Part shown: positions 7,562-16,478 of the stretch, one piece after another
How positions within the stretch are numbered: the first letter of the stretch is position 1
Layout: every line of letters starts with the position of its first letter
Source: W2P13-069 sp051876105
Lineage (GTDB): Bacteria > Actinomycetota > Coriobacteriia > Coriobacteriales > QAMH01
Assembly: GCA_051876105.1 (NCBI GenBank)
Contig: JBJEHN010000073.1
Coordinates: forward strand, 1 to 64,000
Length of the DNA: 64,000 nucleotides
Reading direction: 5' to 3'
The notes under the pieces: generated by a model
Database searches by the model: none
What the model was told of the DNA's origin: nothing
The model's input: the letters and a program-made list of their open reading frames with translations, nothing else
Translations under genes and position numbers: made by a program

Positions 7562-8173
7562 ATGGAGCCCGGAAAGACCGCAGCACGCGAGGGCCAGCGG
7601 GGCCTCAAGACCAGGGAGTCCCTGGCAGATGCCTTCGTGGGCCTGCTCTCGCAGGGGGTGCCGCTCAGCAAGCTGCGTGTGAAGCAGATCACGGACGCCT
7701 GCAGGGTGGACCGCCAGACCTTCTACTACTACTTCAAGAGCATCCCGCAGCTGGCCCAGTACGTCTACGAGCGCGAGCTGGAGCGCGCCTTCGGGCGGCA
7801 GGGCGCTCAGGACGGCGATCAACGGGGCTGGAAAGAGCGCGTGGGGCATACGCTCAACTGGCTGGCTGAAAACCCGGCCCTCAAGGAGATGATCGTGCCC
7901 TCGCTGGGCGACAAGGGCCTGCGCGAGGAGATCTGGAAGCTCGTGTACCGCGAGCTGGAGCTGGAGTTCCTCCCCAAGCTGCTCGCGGCGGGCATGGAGA
8001 GCGACGGCGCCCGGGAGCGCTGCCGCTACATCGCGCATATGTTGGAGTCCGCCCTCATGGGCTGGCTCAACGGCGAGATCGCGGCAGAGCCCGCCCGCGT
8101 GCTCGACTGCATCGAGGAGATGCTCGAGGACTACCTCGCCGGCCTGGGGGCGCGCCTGGGAGGCCGCTCCTAG
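7562..8173 (+). CDS. TetR/AcrR-family transcriptional regulator
   Basis: This 203-residue protein has an N-terminal helix-turn-helix of TetR type (about residues 20-70). It contains the characteristic recognition-helix signature VDRQTFYYYFKS followed by a long helical ligand-binding domain. The ATG at 7562 is preceded by AGGAG with a six-base gap, which favours it over the upstream in-frame ATG at 7544. It is the only protein gene on the plus strand in the first half of the window and is divergent from mrp. The last four bases (CTAG) overlap the stop of ffh in convergent orientation. The ligand and target genes are unknown; autoregulation or control of mrp is a guess from position. Confidence 0.85.
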   Translation: MEPGKTAAREGQRGLKTRESLADAFVGLLSQGVPLSKLRVKQITDACRVDRQTFYYYFKSIPQLAQYVYERELERAFGRQGAQDGDQRGWKERVGHTLNWLAENPALKEMIVPSLGDKGLREEIWKLVYRELELEFLPKLLAAGMESDGARERCRYIAHMLESALMGWLNGEIAAEPARVLDCIEEMLEDYLAGLGARLGGRS

Positions 8174-9597
8174 TCCAGGCCGCCGTCCTTCATCATCTTG
8201 GCGATGGCCTTCATGTCGACGCCCTCGAGCCCGGGGATGCCGGCGCCGCGGCCGAAGAGGCCCTTGCGCTTCTTGCCCTTCTTGCCCTTCGATGCCTGCT
8301 CGGCCTGCTTGGCCTTGGCGGTGAGCTTCTTCACCATCTTGCGGGTCTCGTTGAACTTCTTGATGACCTGGTTGACCTCTGTGACGCTCAGGCCGCAGCC
8401 GCGGGCGATGCGCGCGCGCCTGCTGCCGTTGAGCACCTGGGGCTTGCGGCGCTCCTCTGGGGTCATGGAGTTGATGATGGCCTCGACGCGGTCGAGCTCG
8501 CCCTCGTCGACCCTTCCCTCCGCCTGGGCCTTGGCGCCGCCGGGCAAGGCCTCGACGAGCTTGTTGAGGCCGCCCATCTTGCGGGTCTGGCCGATGACCG
8601 TGTAGAAGTCCTCGAAGGTGAACTCCGCCTTGGCGAGCCGCTCAGCCTCTTCTGCGGCGATCTGCTGCTCCTGGACCTCGACGGCCTTCTCGATGACGGA
8701 GAGGACGTCGCCCATGCCGAGGATGCGCCCGGCCATGCGGCTGGGGTGGAAGACCTCAAGGGAGTCGGGCTTCTCGCCCGCGCTGATGAAGGCGATGGGC
8801 TTGCCAGTGACCTCGCGGATGGAGAGCGCGCCGCCACCGCGGGCGTCGCCGTCCATCTTGGACATGATCACGCCGTCGAAGTCGACCTTCTCAGCGAACG
8901 CGGCGGCAGTCGTGACGGCGTCCTGGCCGGTCATGGCGTCGACCACGAAGAAGATGTAGTCGGGCTTCACGGCATCGCGGATGGCGACGGCCTCGTCCAT
9001 CATGGCCTCGTCCACGTGCAGGCGACCGGCAGTGTCGATGATGACCACGTCGCGCAGGTTGTCGATAGCATCGCGCACCGCGCCCTTGGCGATGCCGACC
9101 GGGTCGGCCCCGTCGCCGCGGAAGACGCGCACGCCCTGCTCGTCGCCGAGGGTCTGCAGCTGGTCTGCCGCTGCGGGGCGGTAGACGTCGCAGGCGGCGA
9201 GCAGCGGGGAGTGGCCCATCTTGGTGAGGCGATAGGCCAGCTTGGCGCTGGCGGTGGTCTTGCCGGAGCCCTGCAGACCCACCATCATGATGACGCCGGG
9301 GATGCGGCTGCCGAAGTCGAGGCGCACGGTCTCGCCGCCGAGCAGCGCCGTGAGCTCGTCGTTGACGATCTTGACGACGTTTTGGGCCGGCGTCAGGCTC
9401 TCCATCACCTCGGCGGCGAGGCAGCGCTCCTTGGTGCGCTTGACGAAGCCCTTGACCACCTTGAAGTTGACGTCCGCCTCGAGCAGCGCCATGCGGATCT
9501 CCTTCATGGCAGCGTCGATGTCGGCCTCCGTCAGGCGGCCCTTGCTCTTGAGGCCGCCGAAGACTCCCTGGAGCTTTGCAGAAAGGTTCTCGAACAT
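8170..9597 (-). CDS. ffh: signal recognition particle GTPase Ffh (SRP54)
   Basis: The 475-residue protein has the N domain, the G domain with GLQGSGKTT at 107-115, DVYRPAAADQL and DTAGR motifs, and a methionine-rich M domain with SRRARIARGCGLSV-like RNA-binding helix, ending in a basic, Gly/Lys-rich segment. Ffh binds 4.5S RNA and signal sequences emerging from the ribosome, then docks with FtsY. It follows ftsY by 33 bases in the smc-ftsY-ffh order seen in many actinobacteria. Its stop codon overlaps that of tetR in a convergent CTAG, so no dedicated terminator fits between them. Confidence 0.98.
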   Translation of the reverse strand: MFENLSAKLQGVFGGLKSKGRLTEADIDAAMKEIRMALLEADVNFKVVKGFVKRTKERCLAAEVMESLTPAQNVVKIVNDELTALLGGETVRLDFGSRIPGVIMMVGLQGSGKTTASAKLAYRLTKMGHSPLLAACDVYRPAAADQLQTLGDEQGVRVFRGDGADPVGIAKGAVRDAIDNLRDVVIIDTAGRLHVDEAMMDEAVAIRDAVKPDYIFFVVDAMTGQDAVTTAAAFAEKVDFDGVIMSKMDGDARGGGALSIREVTGKPIAFISAGEKPDSLEVFHPSRMAGRILGMGDVLSVIEKAVEVQEQQIAAEEAERLAKAEFTFEDFYTVIGQTRKMGGLNKLVEALPGGAKAQAEGRVDEGELDRVEAIINSMTPEERRKPQVLNGSRRARIARGCGLSVTEVNQVIKKFNETRKMVKKLTAKAKQAEQASKGKKGKKRKGLFGRGAGIPGLEGVDMKAIAKMMKDGGLD

Positions 9598-9630
9598 AGG
9601 ATCTTCCTCGGTACTGGTTGCTTGACGTTG

Positions 9631-10536
9631 CTAGGCCCGGCGCATCTCGCCGAAGAGCGCCTCGGCGAAAGCATGGGCGTCGAAGGGCTGGAGGTCCTCG
9701 ATGGACTCGCCCACGCCCATGCGCAGGATGGGGAGCTGCAGCTCGTGCGAGACCGCCACGGCGATACCGCCCTTGGCCGTGCCGTCGAGCTTGGTCATGA
9801 CCACGCCGTCGAGGCCCAGGGCCTTGTTGAACTCGCGCGCCTGCTGCAGGCCGTTTTGGCCGGTGGTGGCGTCGATGACGAGCACCACGCGCACGGGCAT
9901 GGAGGCGCGCTTGCGGGTGACGGAGACGACCTTCTCGAGCTCGCGCATGAGGTCGGCGCTGGTGTGCAGGCGCCCGGAGGTGTCGATGAGCACGAGGTCG
10001 CTGCCCAGCTCCTCCGCGCGCTCGAGCACGTCGTAGCACACCGAGCCCGGGTCTGCGCCGCGCTCGCGCTTGACGACCTCGACGCCGCTGCGCTCGCCCC
10101 AGGCGTCGAGCTGCTCGATTGCCGCGGCGCGGAAGGTGTCCGCGCTGCCGATGAGGGGCTTGCGCCCTTGGGAGAGCGCCTGGTTGGCAAGCTTGCCAAC
10201 CGTGGTGGTCTTGCCCGCGCCGTTGATTCCGACGAAGAGTATGCACACGGGGTCCTCGTCGAAGGGGTCCGGGTCCGCCTGGGCGAAGAGGCCCTCGATG
10301 GTCTGCGCGAGCAGGTCGAGGACGGCGTAGGCGTCCGGAAGGGCCTTGCGCGTGGCGGTGTCGCGCAGGCGCTCGACTATCTCGTCGGCGGCCTGGGCTC
10401 CGAGGTCGGCCAGGATGAGGGTCTCCTCGAGATCCTCCCAGAACCCCTCGTCTACCTCCGGGCCGCGTTTGAACAGGACGTTCATGCTCTCGGTCAGGCT
10501 CTGGCGGGCCCTCGCGAGGCGTTCTTTCAGGGACAT
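9631..10536 (-). CDS. ftsY: SRP receptor GTPase FtsY
   Basis: The 301-residue protein consists of the NG domain alone. It shows GINGAGKTT at residues 103-111, DTFRAAAIEQL, DTSGRLH and TKLDGTAKGG, all standard for FtsY. The acidic A domain of Escherichia coli FtsY is absent, as in many Gram-positive homologues, so membrane contact would rely on the N-terminal helix. It receives the Ffh-ribosome complex at the membrane and passes it to SecYEG. A strong GGGAGGAGG ribosome site precedes the ATG. The gene sits between smc and ffh with short gaps. Confidence 0.97.
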   Translation of the reverse strand: MSLKERLARARQSLTESMNVLFKRGPEVDEGFWEDLEETLILADLGAQAADEIVERLRDTATRKALPDAYAVLDLLAQTIEGLFAQADPDPFDEDPVCILFVGINGAGKTTTVGKLANQALSQGRKPLIGSADTFRAAAIEQLDAWGERSGVEVVKRERGADPGSVCYDVLERAEELGSDLVLIDTSGRLHTSADLMRELEKVVSVTRKRASMPVRVVLVIDATTGQNGLQQAREFNKALGLDGVVMTKLDGTAKGGIAVAVSHELQLPILRMGVGESIEDLQPFDAHAFAEALFGEMRRA

Positions 10537-10564
10537 GGGAACCTCCTCCCCTGCTTGGTTGACA

Positions 10565-13500
10565 CTACTGGGCGCCGCTGAACGACTCCACGTCGCGCGG
10601 CGCGTTCGGCCCGCTGGCGTTGCGGATGGCTTGGTCGAGCTTCTGGCTCACGAGCTTGGAGACGCCGTCGCTGCGCATGGACACGCCGTAGAGGAGGTCT
10701 GCCATCTCCATGGTGCGGCGCTGGTGGCTGATCATGATGACCTGGGTGGTGGTGCGGATGGAGTCCAGGTACGAGAGCAGCCTGCGGAGGTTGGTGTCGT
10801 CGAGGGCGGCCTCGACCTCGTCGAGGATGTAGAAGGGCGTGCTGTTGACCTTGTACACCGCGAACATGAGGGCCAGGCTCACCAGGCTCTGCTCGCCGCC
10901 CGAGAGCAGGCTCTGCTTGCGCACCGCCTTGCCGCGCGGCTGGGCGTGGACCTCGACGCCGGTCGTCTCCGGGTTCTCCGGGTCGGTGAGCTCGAGGTGG
11001 CCCTGACCTCCGGGGAACAGCGACTGGATGATCTCCTGGAAGTTGGCGTTGACCTGGTTGAAGGTCTCCATGAAGCGGTTGCGCATCTTGCGGTCGATGG
11101 CGGCGACGATGCGGTCGAGCGCCTTGGCCGCGCCCTCGAGGTCCTCGACCTGGATGGCGATGAAGTCGCGGCGCTCCTTGAGCTTGCGGTACTCCTCAAC
11201 GGCGACGGGGTTGACGCTGCCGAGGCCCTTGATGCGCTTGGCGAGCCTGTCGCGGCGCTGCTCGAGCTCCACGCGGTCCTCGGGGGCCGGGATCTCCAGG
11301 GCGATGTCGAGCAGGACGCCGTTTTCCTCGGTGATGACCTTGATGGCCTGCTCGACGCGCACCTCGAGCTTGGACTTCTCGATGCGCGCCTGCACCAGGT
11401 CCTCGCTGGCGGCGTCGAGCTGGGCCTGCTGCTCCTGGGCGGCGCGGCGCGCCTCCTCGATGGTGTTGCGCAGGTCGCCCTGACCCGCCTGCTCGAGCTG
11501 TGCGCGGCCCCTCAGCATCTCGGCCTTCTCGCGCACGATGTCGCGCAGCTCGGTGAAGACCTGGTAGAGGGGCTCGACCCGCAGGCGCAGGATCCCGAGA
11601 TTGCGCTCGGTCTGGTGGGAGACCTCGAGCTGGCCCTCGAGCTGCTCGATGGTGCGGGAGCTGGTGTCGCAGGTGGCGCGCAAGTGGCGTTCGCGCTCGC
11701 GCACGGTGGCGAGCTCGACCTGGAGCTGCTGGATGCGGGTAGTGGAGGCGGTCTCCTCCTGGAAGAGCCTGGTGCGCTCGACCTTGGCAGCGGCGGCCTG
11801 CTCCTCGAGCTCGGCGCGCTCTGCGCAGAGCTGCTCCTTGCGCTCCTGGAGCTCTGCCACGCGCTGGCGCGTCTCCTCGGTCTCGCGCGCGACCTTCTCG
11901 CGGCGCAGGCTTATCTCCTCGCGCTCCTGCATGAGGCCGGTGATGCTCGCCTCGAGGCGGCCCACCTCCTCGCGCAGGGAGTCGCGCTCGCCGTTGAGCT
12001 GCGCGATCGACTGCGAGAGCTCGAAGTCGTCTGCCTGAGCTACTTGGAGGCGCGCCTCGGCCTGGGAGAGCTCCTCGAGCGCGGCCTCGACGGCGGTCTG
12101 GGCGGCGGGGACCTCCTCGCCCAAGGCAGCGATGCGGCGCTTGCGGGCGAGCACGCCCTCGGTGTCTGCAGAGGGCTGGCCGATGCAGATCTTGCCGCTG
12201 GGCCACACGACCACACCCTCGCGCGTAACGAAGCGTGCGCCTGCGCCGGCGCCGACGGCGCTGAGCGCTTCCTCGAGGCTGTCTGCCAGGTAGACGTCGC
12301 CCAGCAGGACCTCTGCCACAGCCGCGTTGCGCGGGTCGACGTCGAGCAGCTCGAGCAGGCGGGTCCCGCGCGCGGCGGCGCCCTGCGCCTTAGCGCAGCC
12401 CTCGAGGGGCACGAGCGTCAGCTCGCCGCCCTCCTCGTCGCCGGCGAGCAGGCGCTCGGCGAGCTTGAGGGCGCTGGAGGTGTCTTGCGTGGCCAAGCCG
12501 AAAAGGTCCTCGCCCAGCAGCAGCTCGACGAGGTGCTCGAGCTCTGCAGGGGCCCTCAGCAGCTCGCTCAGGGGGGCGACGATGCCATCGCCGTCTACGC
12601 GCTGGGCGAGGGCGCGGCTCAGCAGGGGGCTCGCCTCGTCGAAGGCGCGGTCGACCTCCTTGAGGCCCCTCAGCTCCGCTTGGAGCCCGGCGGCGGCATC
12701 GCGCTTGTCGCCCACCACGCGGCGGGCGTCGTCGACGAGGCGCACGCGTTTGTCGATGTCGCTTTTTGCCAGGGCGGACTCGTGTTGCAGTTCCTCGAGG
12801 CGCTCCTCGAGCTCACCGATGCGCGAGCGGCGCGCGGCAAGCGTGGCCTGCGTTGCGCCGAAGCTGTCGTCGATCTGCTGGGCGCGGCGCTGCAGCAGGT
12901 CGTCTTCGACGTCTGCGGTTGCCAGGCTCTCCGTGGCCTTGAGCGCCTGCAGGGTGAGCTCGTCGATCTGGCGCTCGTGAGCGCGCAGCGCGCCGTTGAG
13001 GCGCCCGAGCTCGATGTCGTGGCCCTTGCGCTGGCGGCGGGTCTCCTCGAGGGCGATGCTCGCCTCCGAGACCTGGCCCTGCACGGCCTTGAGCGAGGCC
13101 TCGGCCTCAGCCTGATCCACGCTCGCTCTCTCGAGGCGCTCGCGGGCCTCGGCCAGGCCCCTCTCGCTCTGGTGAATGGTCTGGCGCAGCTCGGAGAGGC
13201 GGGTCACCATGTTGCGGCCCTTCTCCTCGAGCAGCAGCATGCCGCTGTCGAGCTGGGCGAGCACCATCTGGCAGCGGCGGCGCTGCTCGGCCAGGTCGCC
13301 CACGAAGAGGCCCTTCTCCTCGAGCAGGCGCTGGAGCTTCTCGAGCTCGCGATTGCGCTCGTCCAGGCGGTAGCGCACCAGCTCGACACCGGCGTCCGCT
13401 TCCCTCTCGCGCAGCTCGAGGGCCTCCCACTCGCGCTGCAGCGAGCGCAGGTCGTCGACGGCGAGGGTCAGGTTGACCTCCTTGAGCTCGCCGGCGAGCT

Positions 13501-14149
13501 GCTCGTACTGCTTGGCGCGGCTGGCCTGGCGCTCCAGCGGCCTGAGCTGGCGGTCGATCTCTGCAGCGATGTCGTTGACGCGCTCGAGCTCCGCGTCCAT
13601 GTTGCGGAGCTTCTTGGCGGCGCGCTCCTTGCGCTTCTTGTGTTTGAGGATGCCCGCCGCCTCCTCGATGAGCACCCTGCGGTCCTCCGGGCGCGACTGC
13701 AAGAGCGTCTGCAGCGAGCCCTGGGAGATGATGGAGTGCGCGTCGCGGCCCAAGCCGGAGTCGTTGAGGACGTCGAGGATGTCCATGAGGCGGCTGGGAC
13801 TGCCGTTGATGAGGTACTCGCTGTCTCCGCTGCGGTACATACGGCGCGTGATGACGACCTCGTTGAAGTCGAGGGGGAGCGTGCCATCGCTGTTGTCGAG
13901 CACGAGGTCGACCTCCGCGAGGCTCACCGCCTGGCGGGCGCTGCTGCCTGCGAAGATGACGTCTTCCATGGCCTGGCCGCGCAGCTGCTTGGCGCTCTGC
14001 TCGCCAAGCACCCACAAGACTGCGTCGCTGACGTTGGACTTGCCGGAGCCGTTGGGACCTACGACGACGGTCATGCCGGGCTCGAGCCTGAGTACGGAGC
14101 GATCAGCGAACGACTTGAATCCTTTGAGAACAAGCGATTTGAGATACAC
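10565..14149 (-). CDS. smc: chromosome segregation ATPase SMC
   Basis: This 1194-residue protein has an N-terminal Walker A GPNGSGKS at 31-38, long coiled coils (about 165-500 and 670-1020) separated by a hinge domain, and a C-terminal ABC head with LLSGGEQ signature and Walker B FYILDEVEAALDD. SMC dimers with ScpA/ScpB extrude DNA loops and align chromosome arms. I choose the GTG at 14149, giving the typical MYLKSL-x-LKGFKSF start with AAAGGG six bases upstream; the TTG at 14155 would sit directly on that site. The gene is 28 bases from ftsY and follows rnc. scpA and scpB are not in the window. Confidence 0.97.
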   Translation of the reverse strand: MYLKSLVLKGFKSFADRSVLRLEPGMTVVVGPNGSGKSNVSDAVLWVLGEQSAKQLRGQAMEDVIFAGSSARQAVSLAEVDLVLDNSDGTLPLDFNEVVITRRMYRSGDSEYLINGSPSRLMDILDVLNDSGLGRDAHSIISQGSLQTLLQSRPEDRRVLIEEAAGILKHKKRKERAAKKLRNMDAELERVNDIAAEIDRQLRPLERQASRAKQYEQLAGELKEVNLTLAVDDLRSLQREWEALELREREADAGVELVRYRLDERNRELEKLQRLLEEKGLFVGDLAEQRRRCQMVLAQLDSGMLLLEEKGRNMVTRLSELRQTIHQSERGLAEARERLERASVDQAEAEASLKAVQGQVSEASIALEETRRQRKGHDIELGRLNGALRAHERQIDELTLQALKATESLATADVEDDLLQRRAQQIDDSFGATQATLAARRSRIGELEERLEELQHESALAKSDIDKRVRLVDDARRVVGDKRDAAAGLQAELRGLKEVDRAFDEASPLLSRALAQRVDGDGIVAPLSELLRAPAELEHLVELLLGEDLFGLATQDTSSALKLAERLLAGDEEGGELTLVPLEGCAKAQGAAARGTRLLELLDVDPRNAAVAEVLLGDVYLADSLEEALSAVGAGAGARFVTREGVVVWPSGKICIGQPSADTEGVLARKRRIAALGEEVPAAQTAVEAALEELSQAEARLQVAQADDFELSQSIAQLNGERDSLREEVGRLEASITGLMQEREEISLRREKVARETEETRQRVAELQERKEQLCAERAELEEQAAAAKVERTRLFQEETASTTRIQQLQVELATVRERERHLRATCDTSSRTIEQLEGQLEVSHQTERNLGILRLRVEPLYQVFTELRDIVREKAEMLRGRAQLEQAGQGDLRNTIEEARRAAQEQQAQLDAASEDLVQARIEKSKLEVRVEQAIKVITEENGVLLDIALEIPAPEDRVELEQRRDRLAKRIKGLGSVNPVAVEEYRKLKERRDFIAIQVEDLEGAAKALDRIVAAIDRKMRNRFMETFNQVNANFQEIIQSLFPGGQGHLELTDPENPETTGVEVHAQPRGKAVRKQSLLSGGEQSLVSLALMFAVYKVNSTPFYILDEVEAALDDTNLRRLLSYLDSIRTTTQVIMISHQRRTMEMADLLYGVSMRSDGVSKLVSQKLDQAIRNASGPNAPRDVESFSGAQ

Positions 14150-14215
14150 GCGCAACCCTTTGTTTGCAGGTGGGCATAACTGATTGATTCTATCACGGGC
14201 CTGCCAGCGACCGGC

Positions 14216-14962
14216 TTACTTGACAACCCCCAGGGTCTCGAGCGCCTGCTGCGCGGCAGCGGCCTCGGCCGCTTTCTTGCTGTGACCCTCTCCTGTGCCG
14301 ATGAGCTCGTCGCCGCAGTACACGGCAGCCTGGAAGACACGGTCGTGCGGGGGGCCGATGATGTCTGTGATGCGGTAGGTGGGCTTGCGGCGGCGCGCCT
14401 GCAGGTACTCCTGCAGCGAGCTCTTGGGGCTCTCCGGCTCGGTGGCGATGTCGCGGCTGATGTGGGGGCCGAGCGTCCTCAGGACCCACTCGCGCGCGAT
14501 GTCGATGCCGGCGTCGAGGTAGAGTGCGGCGACGATTGCCTCGTAGACGTTCTCGAGGGCGCTGTGCAGGCCGCGGCCCTGGGTGCCCGCCTCAGAGTCG
14601 CCGAAGATGATGCACTCGCCCAAACCCAGGTCGCCGCACACCTGCGAGAGGCTCGCGCCGCTCACCAGGCTCACCTTGATGCGGGTGAGGCCGCCTTCCT
14701 CCAGATCCGGGAACAGCCCGAAGACCTCCTCGGCGATGATGGCGCCGAGGATGCTGTCGCCCAGGAACTCCAGGCGCTCGTAGTTGTCCCCGCTCTTGGT
14801 GTGCTTGACGTAGCTGGGGTGCGTGAGCGCGACCTGCAGGAGGCCGGGGACGTTGAACTCGCGGCCGATGATCTCCTGGGCCTGCTTGATGCGCTGCTCA
14901 TGCTCCGGGCTGACCTCAGGGATGTTGAGCTTGGAGAGCAGCTTGCTGGGGCGGCGCGCCAT
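14216..14962 (-). CDS. rnc: ribonuclease III
   Basis: The 248-residue protein carries the RNase III signature ERLEFLGDS (residues 62-70), a second acidic motif around ENVYEAIVAALYLD, and a C-terminal double-stranded RNA-binding domain (about 175-245, with KAAEAAAAQQAL). It cleaves double-stranded RNA in rRNA and mRNA processing. The start ATG overlaps the stop of plsX by one base (TGATG), which indicates translational coupling. plsX-rnc-smc-ftsY is a conserved bacterial order, but acpP, often found between plsX and rnc, is absent here. Confidence 0.96.
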   Translation of the reverse strand: MARRPSKLLSKLNIPEVSPEHEQRIKQAQEIIGREFNVPGLLQVALTHPSYVKHTKSGDNYERLEFLGDSILGAIIAEEVFGLFPDLEEGGLTRIKVSLVSGASLSQVCGDLGLGECIIFGDSEAGTQGRGLHSALENVYEAIVAALYLDAGIDIAREWVLRTLGPHISRDIATEPESPKSSLQEYLQARRRKPTYRITDIIGPPHDRVFQAAVYCGDELIGTGEGHSKKAAEAAAAQQALETLGVVK

Positions 14963-15954
14963 CACTGGGCCTCCCCGATCGCTGCGGCGAGCTTTGCGGG
15001 CATACCCATGCGGATGGCGGAGGCCGTTGCCAGCACACCGCTGCAGACGGCCTGCGCGTTGCTGTTGCCGTGGCCGATGAGGCACACGCCCTTCACGCCC
15101 AGCAGCTGGGCCCCGCCGTACTCGTCTGCGCTCACCTTGGACATGAGCTCCTTGAGCGCGGGCTTGATGAGCAGCGCGCCGAGCTTGGTCCTGAGCGAGC
15201 CGAGCAGCGTCTCCTTGAGCGAGCCGAGCAGCGCCTTGCCCACGCCCTCGTAGGTCTTGAGGGCGACGTTGCCCGTGAAGCCGTCCGTGACGATGACGTC
15301 GAAGCCGCCCAGGGCGATGTTCTTGCCCTCGGCGTTGCCGGCAAAGCCGGGGAGCTGCTCCTTGAGGAGCTGGTGGCAGTCCTGCGCGAACTGGGAGCCC
15401 TTGGTCTCCTCCTCGCCGATGTTGAGCAGGCCCACGCTGGGCTGCTCGGTACCGAGGGCAACCTGAGCGTAGACCTGCCCCATCTTGGCGAACTGCAGCA
15501 GGTGCTCGGGCTTGCAGTCTGCGTTGGCGCCCATGTCGCAGAGTATGGTCTTGGCAACCGGGCTGGGGACCACGCTTGCGATGCAGGGGCGCTTGACCCC
15601 GGGGATGCGGCCCATGACGAGCGTTGCGGCGGACATGCACGCGCCGGTGCTGCCGGCGCTGAAGAAGCCCTGGGCCCTGCCCTCCTTCACCAGGCGGCAG
15701 CCCACGACGATGCTGGAGTCCTTCTTCTTGCGCACGGCGTTGGCCGGGTGCTCGCCCATCTCGATAACCTGGGTGGTTGCAACGGCCTCGCAGCGCTCGT
15801 GTGCGGCCGCAAAGGGCTCGACCACCTCTGCCGGGCCGGTGAGTATCACCTCGATGTCCGCCGCCGCGGCCAGCGCCTGCTCGACGCCCTCGAGCACAAC
15901 GGCCGGGGCGTCGTCGCCGCCCAGCGCGTCAACGACTACTTTGACCATCTCCAT
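14962..15954 (-). CDS. plsX: phosphate acyltransferase PlsX
   Basis: The 330-residue protein matches PlsX, which converts acyl-ACP to acyl-phosphate as the first step of phosphatidic acid synthesis in bacteria without or alongside PlsB. The N-terminus VDALGGDDAP, the SIVVGCRLVKEG-like region and GFTGNVALKT are family landmarks. The ATG at 15954 is preceded by GGAG with six bases between; an ATG ten codons upstream is possible but less typical. The gene has its own leader after the rpmF terminator, with a long inverted repeat (15976-16023). Confidence 0.95.
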   Translation of the reverse strand: MEMVKVVVDALGGDDAPAVVLEGVEQALAAAADIEVILTGPAEVVEPFAAAHERCEAVATTQVIEMGEHPANAVRKKKDSSIVVGCRLVKEGRAQGFFSAGSTGACMSAATLVMGRIPGVKRPCIASVVPSPVAKTILCDMGANADCKPEHLLQFAKMGQVYAQVALGTEQPSVGLLNIGEEETKGSQFAQDCHQLLKEQLPGFAGNAEGKNIALGGFDVIVTDGFTGNVALKTYEGVGKALLGSLKETLLGSLRTKLGALLIKPALKELMSKVSADEYGGAQLLGVKGVCLIGHGNSNAQAVCSGVLATASAIRMGMPAKLAAAIGEAQ

Positions 15955-15975
15955 GACGGTCTCCTCTCTGGGGGT

Positions 15976-16023
15976 ATCGCACACGCTTCCACGGGCCGCA
16001 GGGCCCCCGCAAGCTTGTGCGAT
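15976..16023 (-). promoter_or_regulatory. long inverted repeat in the plsX leader
   Basis: Arms ATCGCACA (15976-15983) and TGTGCGAT (16016-16023) pair perfectly, continue after one mismatch as GCTT/AAGC, and enclose a GC-rich inner stem-loop. The element ends 22 bases before the plsX start codon and would occlude or expose the 5' leader. It could be a structured attenuator or an operator. I cannot assign a regulator. Confidence 0.4.
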
Positions 16024-16130
16024 GCGTAACGGTCGTCCTTACAGGATACCCGCAGCGTGCAGGGCGCGCAAAAACCGGCGGGCAACGGTTTTGCCCGGCA
16101 CCCCAGAGCGCCCGGCTGGCTGCAAAACGA

Positions 16131-16164
16131 AGGGAGCCGGCAGTCGCTAGACCGCCGGCTCCCT
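16131..16164 (-). terminator. terminator of rpmF
   Basis: AGGGAGCCGGC (16131-16141) pairs with GCCGGCTCCCT (16154-16164) over 11 bp. On the minus strand it is followed by TCGTTTTGC. It lies 32 bases after the rpmF stop and separates rpmF from plsX transcriptionally, at least in part. Confidence 0.75.
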
Positions 16165-16195
16165 CTCAAGAGCGTTGTATGACTGCTGGCGCAGC

Positions 16196-16375
16196 TTACT
16201 CGACCTCGAGCACCTCGCGGTCCTTGTAGTAGCCGCAGCTGGGGCACACGCGGTGGGGCAGCTTGACCTCTCCGCACTGAGGGCAGACGGAGCGGGCGGG
16301 GGTGGCGCAGCGGTCGTTTGCAGAGCGGCGAGCATGGGTGACAGCTCGGCCGGTCTTCCTTTTGGGTACAGCCAT
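16196..16375 (-). CDS. rpmF: 50S ribosomal protein L32
   Basis: A 59-residue protein begins MAVPKRKTGRAVTHARRS and carries two zinc-binding pairs, CPQCG and CPSCG, followed by a short acidic end. This is the classic zinc form of L32 (C+ type), a component of the large subunit near the peptidyl transferase centre. AAAGG precedes the ATG. In most actinobacteria rpmF follows DUF177 directly; here a methyltransferase gene and a hairpin lie between them. A terminator follows at 16131-16164. Confidence 0.97.
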   Translation of the reverse strand: MAVPKRKTGRAVTHARRSANDRCATPARSVCPQCGEVKLPHRVCPSCGYYKDREVLEVE

Positions 16376-16478
16376 GATCGTAACCTTTCCTACACGGCCC
16401 TCCGTGTGGGGAAGCCGTAAATCCTAAACACGCGAATCGGTATATTAACATGCAAGGGCGCAAAAGGGAAGGAAGATT

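Noticed and set aside
10346..14179. 1277-codon plus-strand frame opposite smc
   Set aside because: It mirrors the coiled-coil codon pattern of smc, which yields leucine/alanine-rich antisense frames; no gene evidence.
14963..15640. RNase III extended upstream into plsX
   Set aside because: The frame is open by chance across plsX. ATG 14962 overlaps the plsX stop in the classical TGATG manner and gives a normal-length protein.
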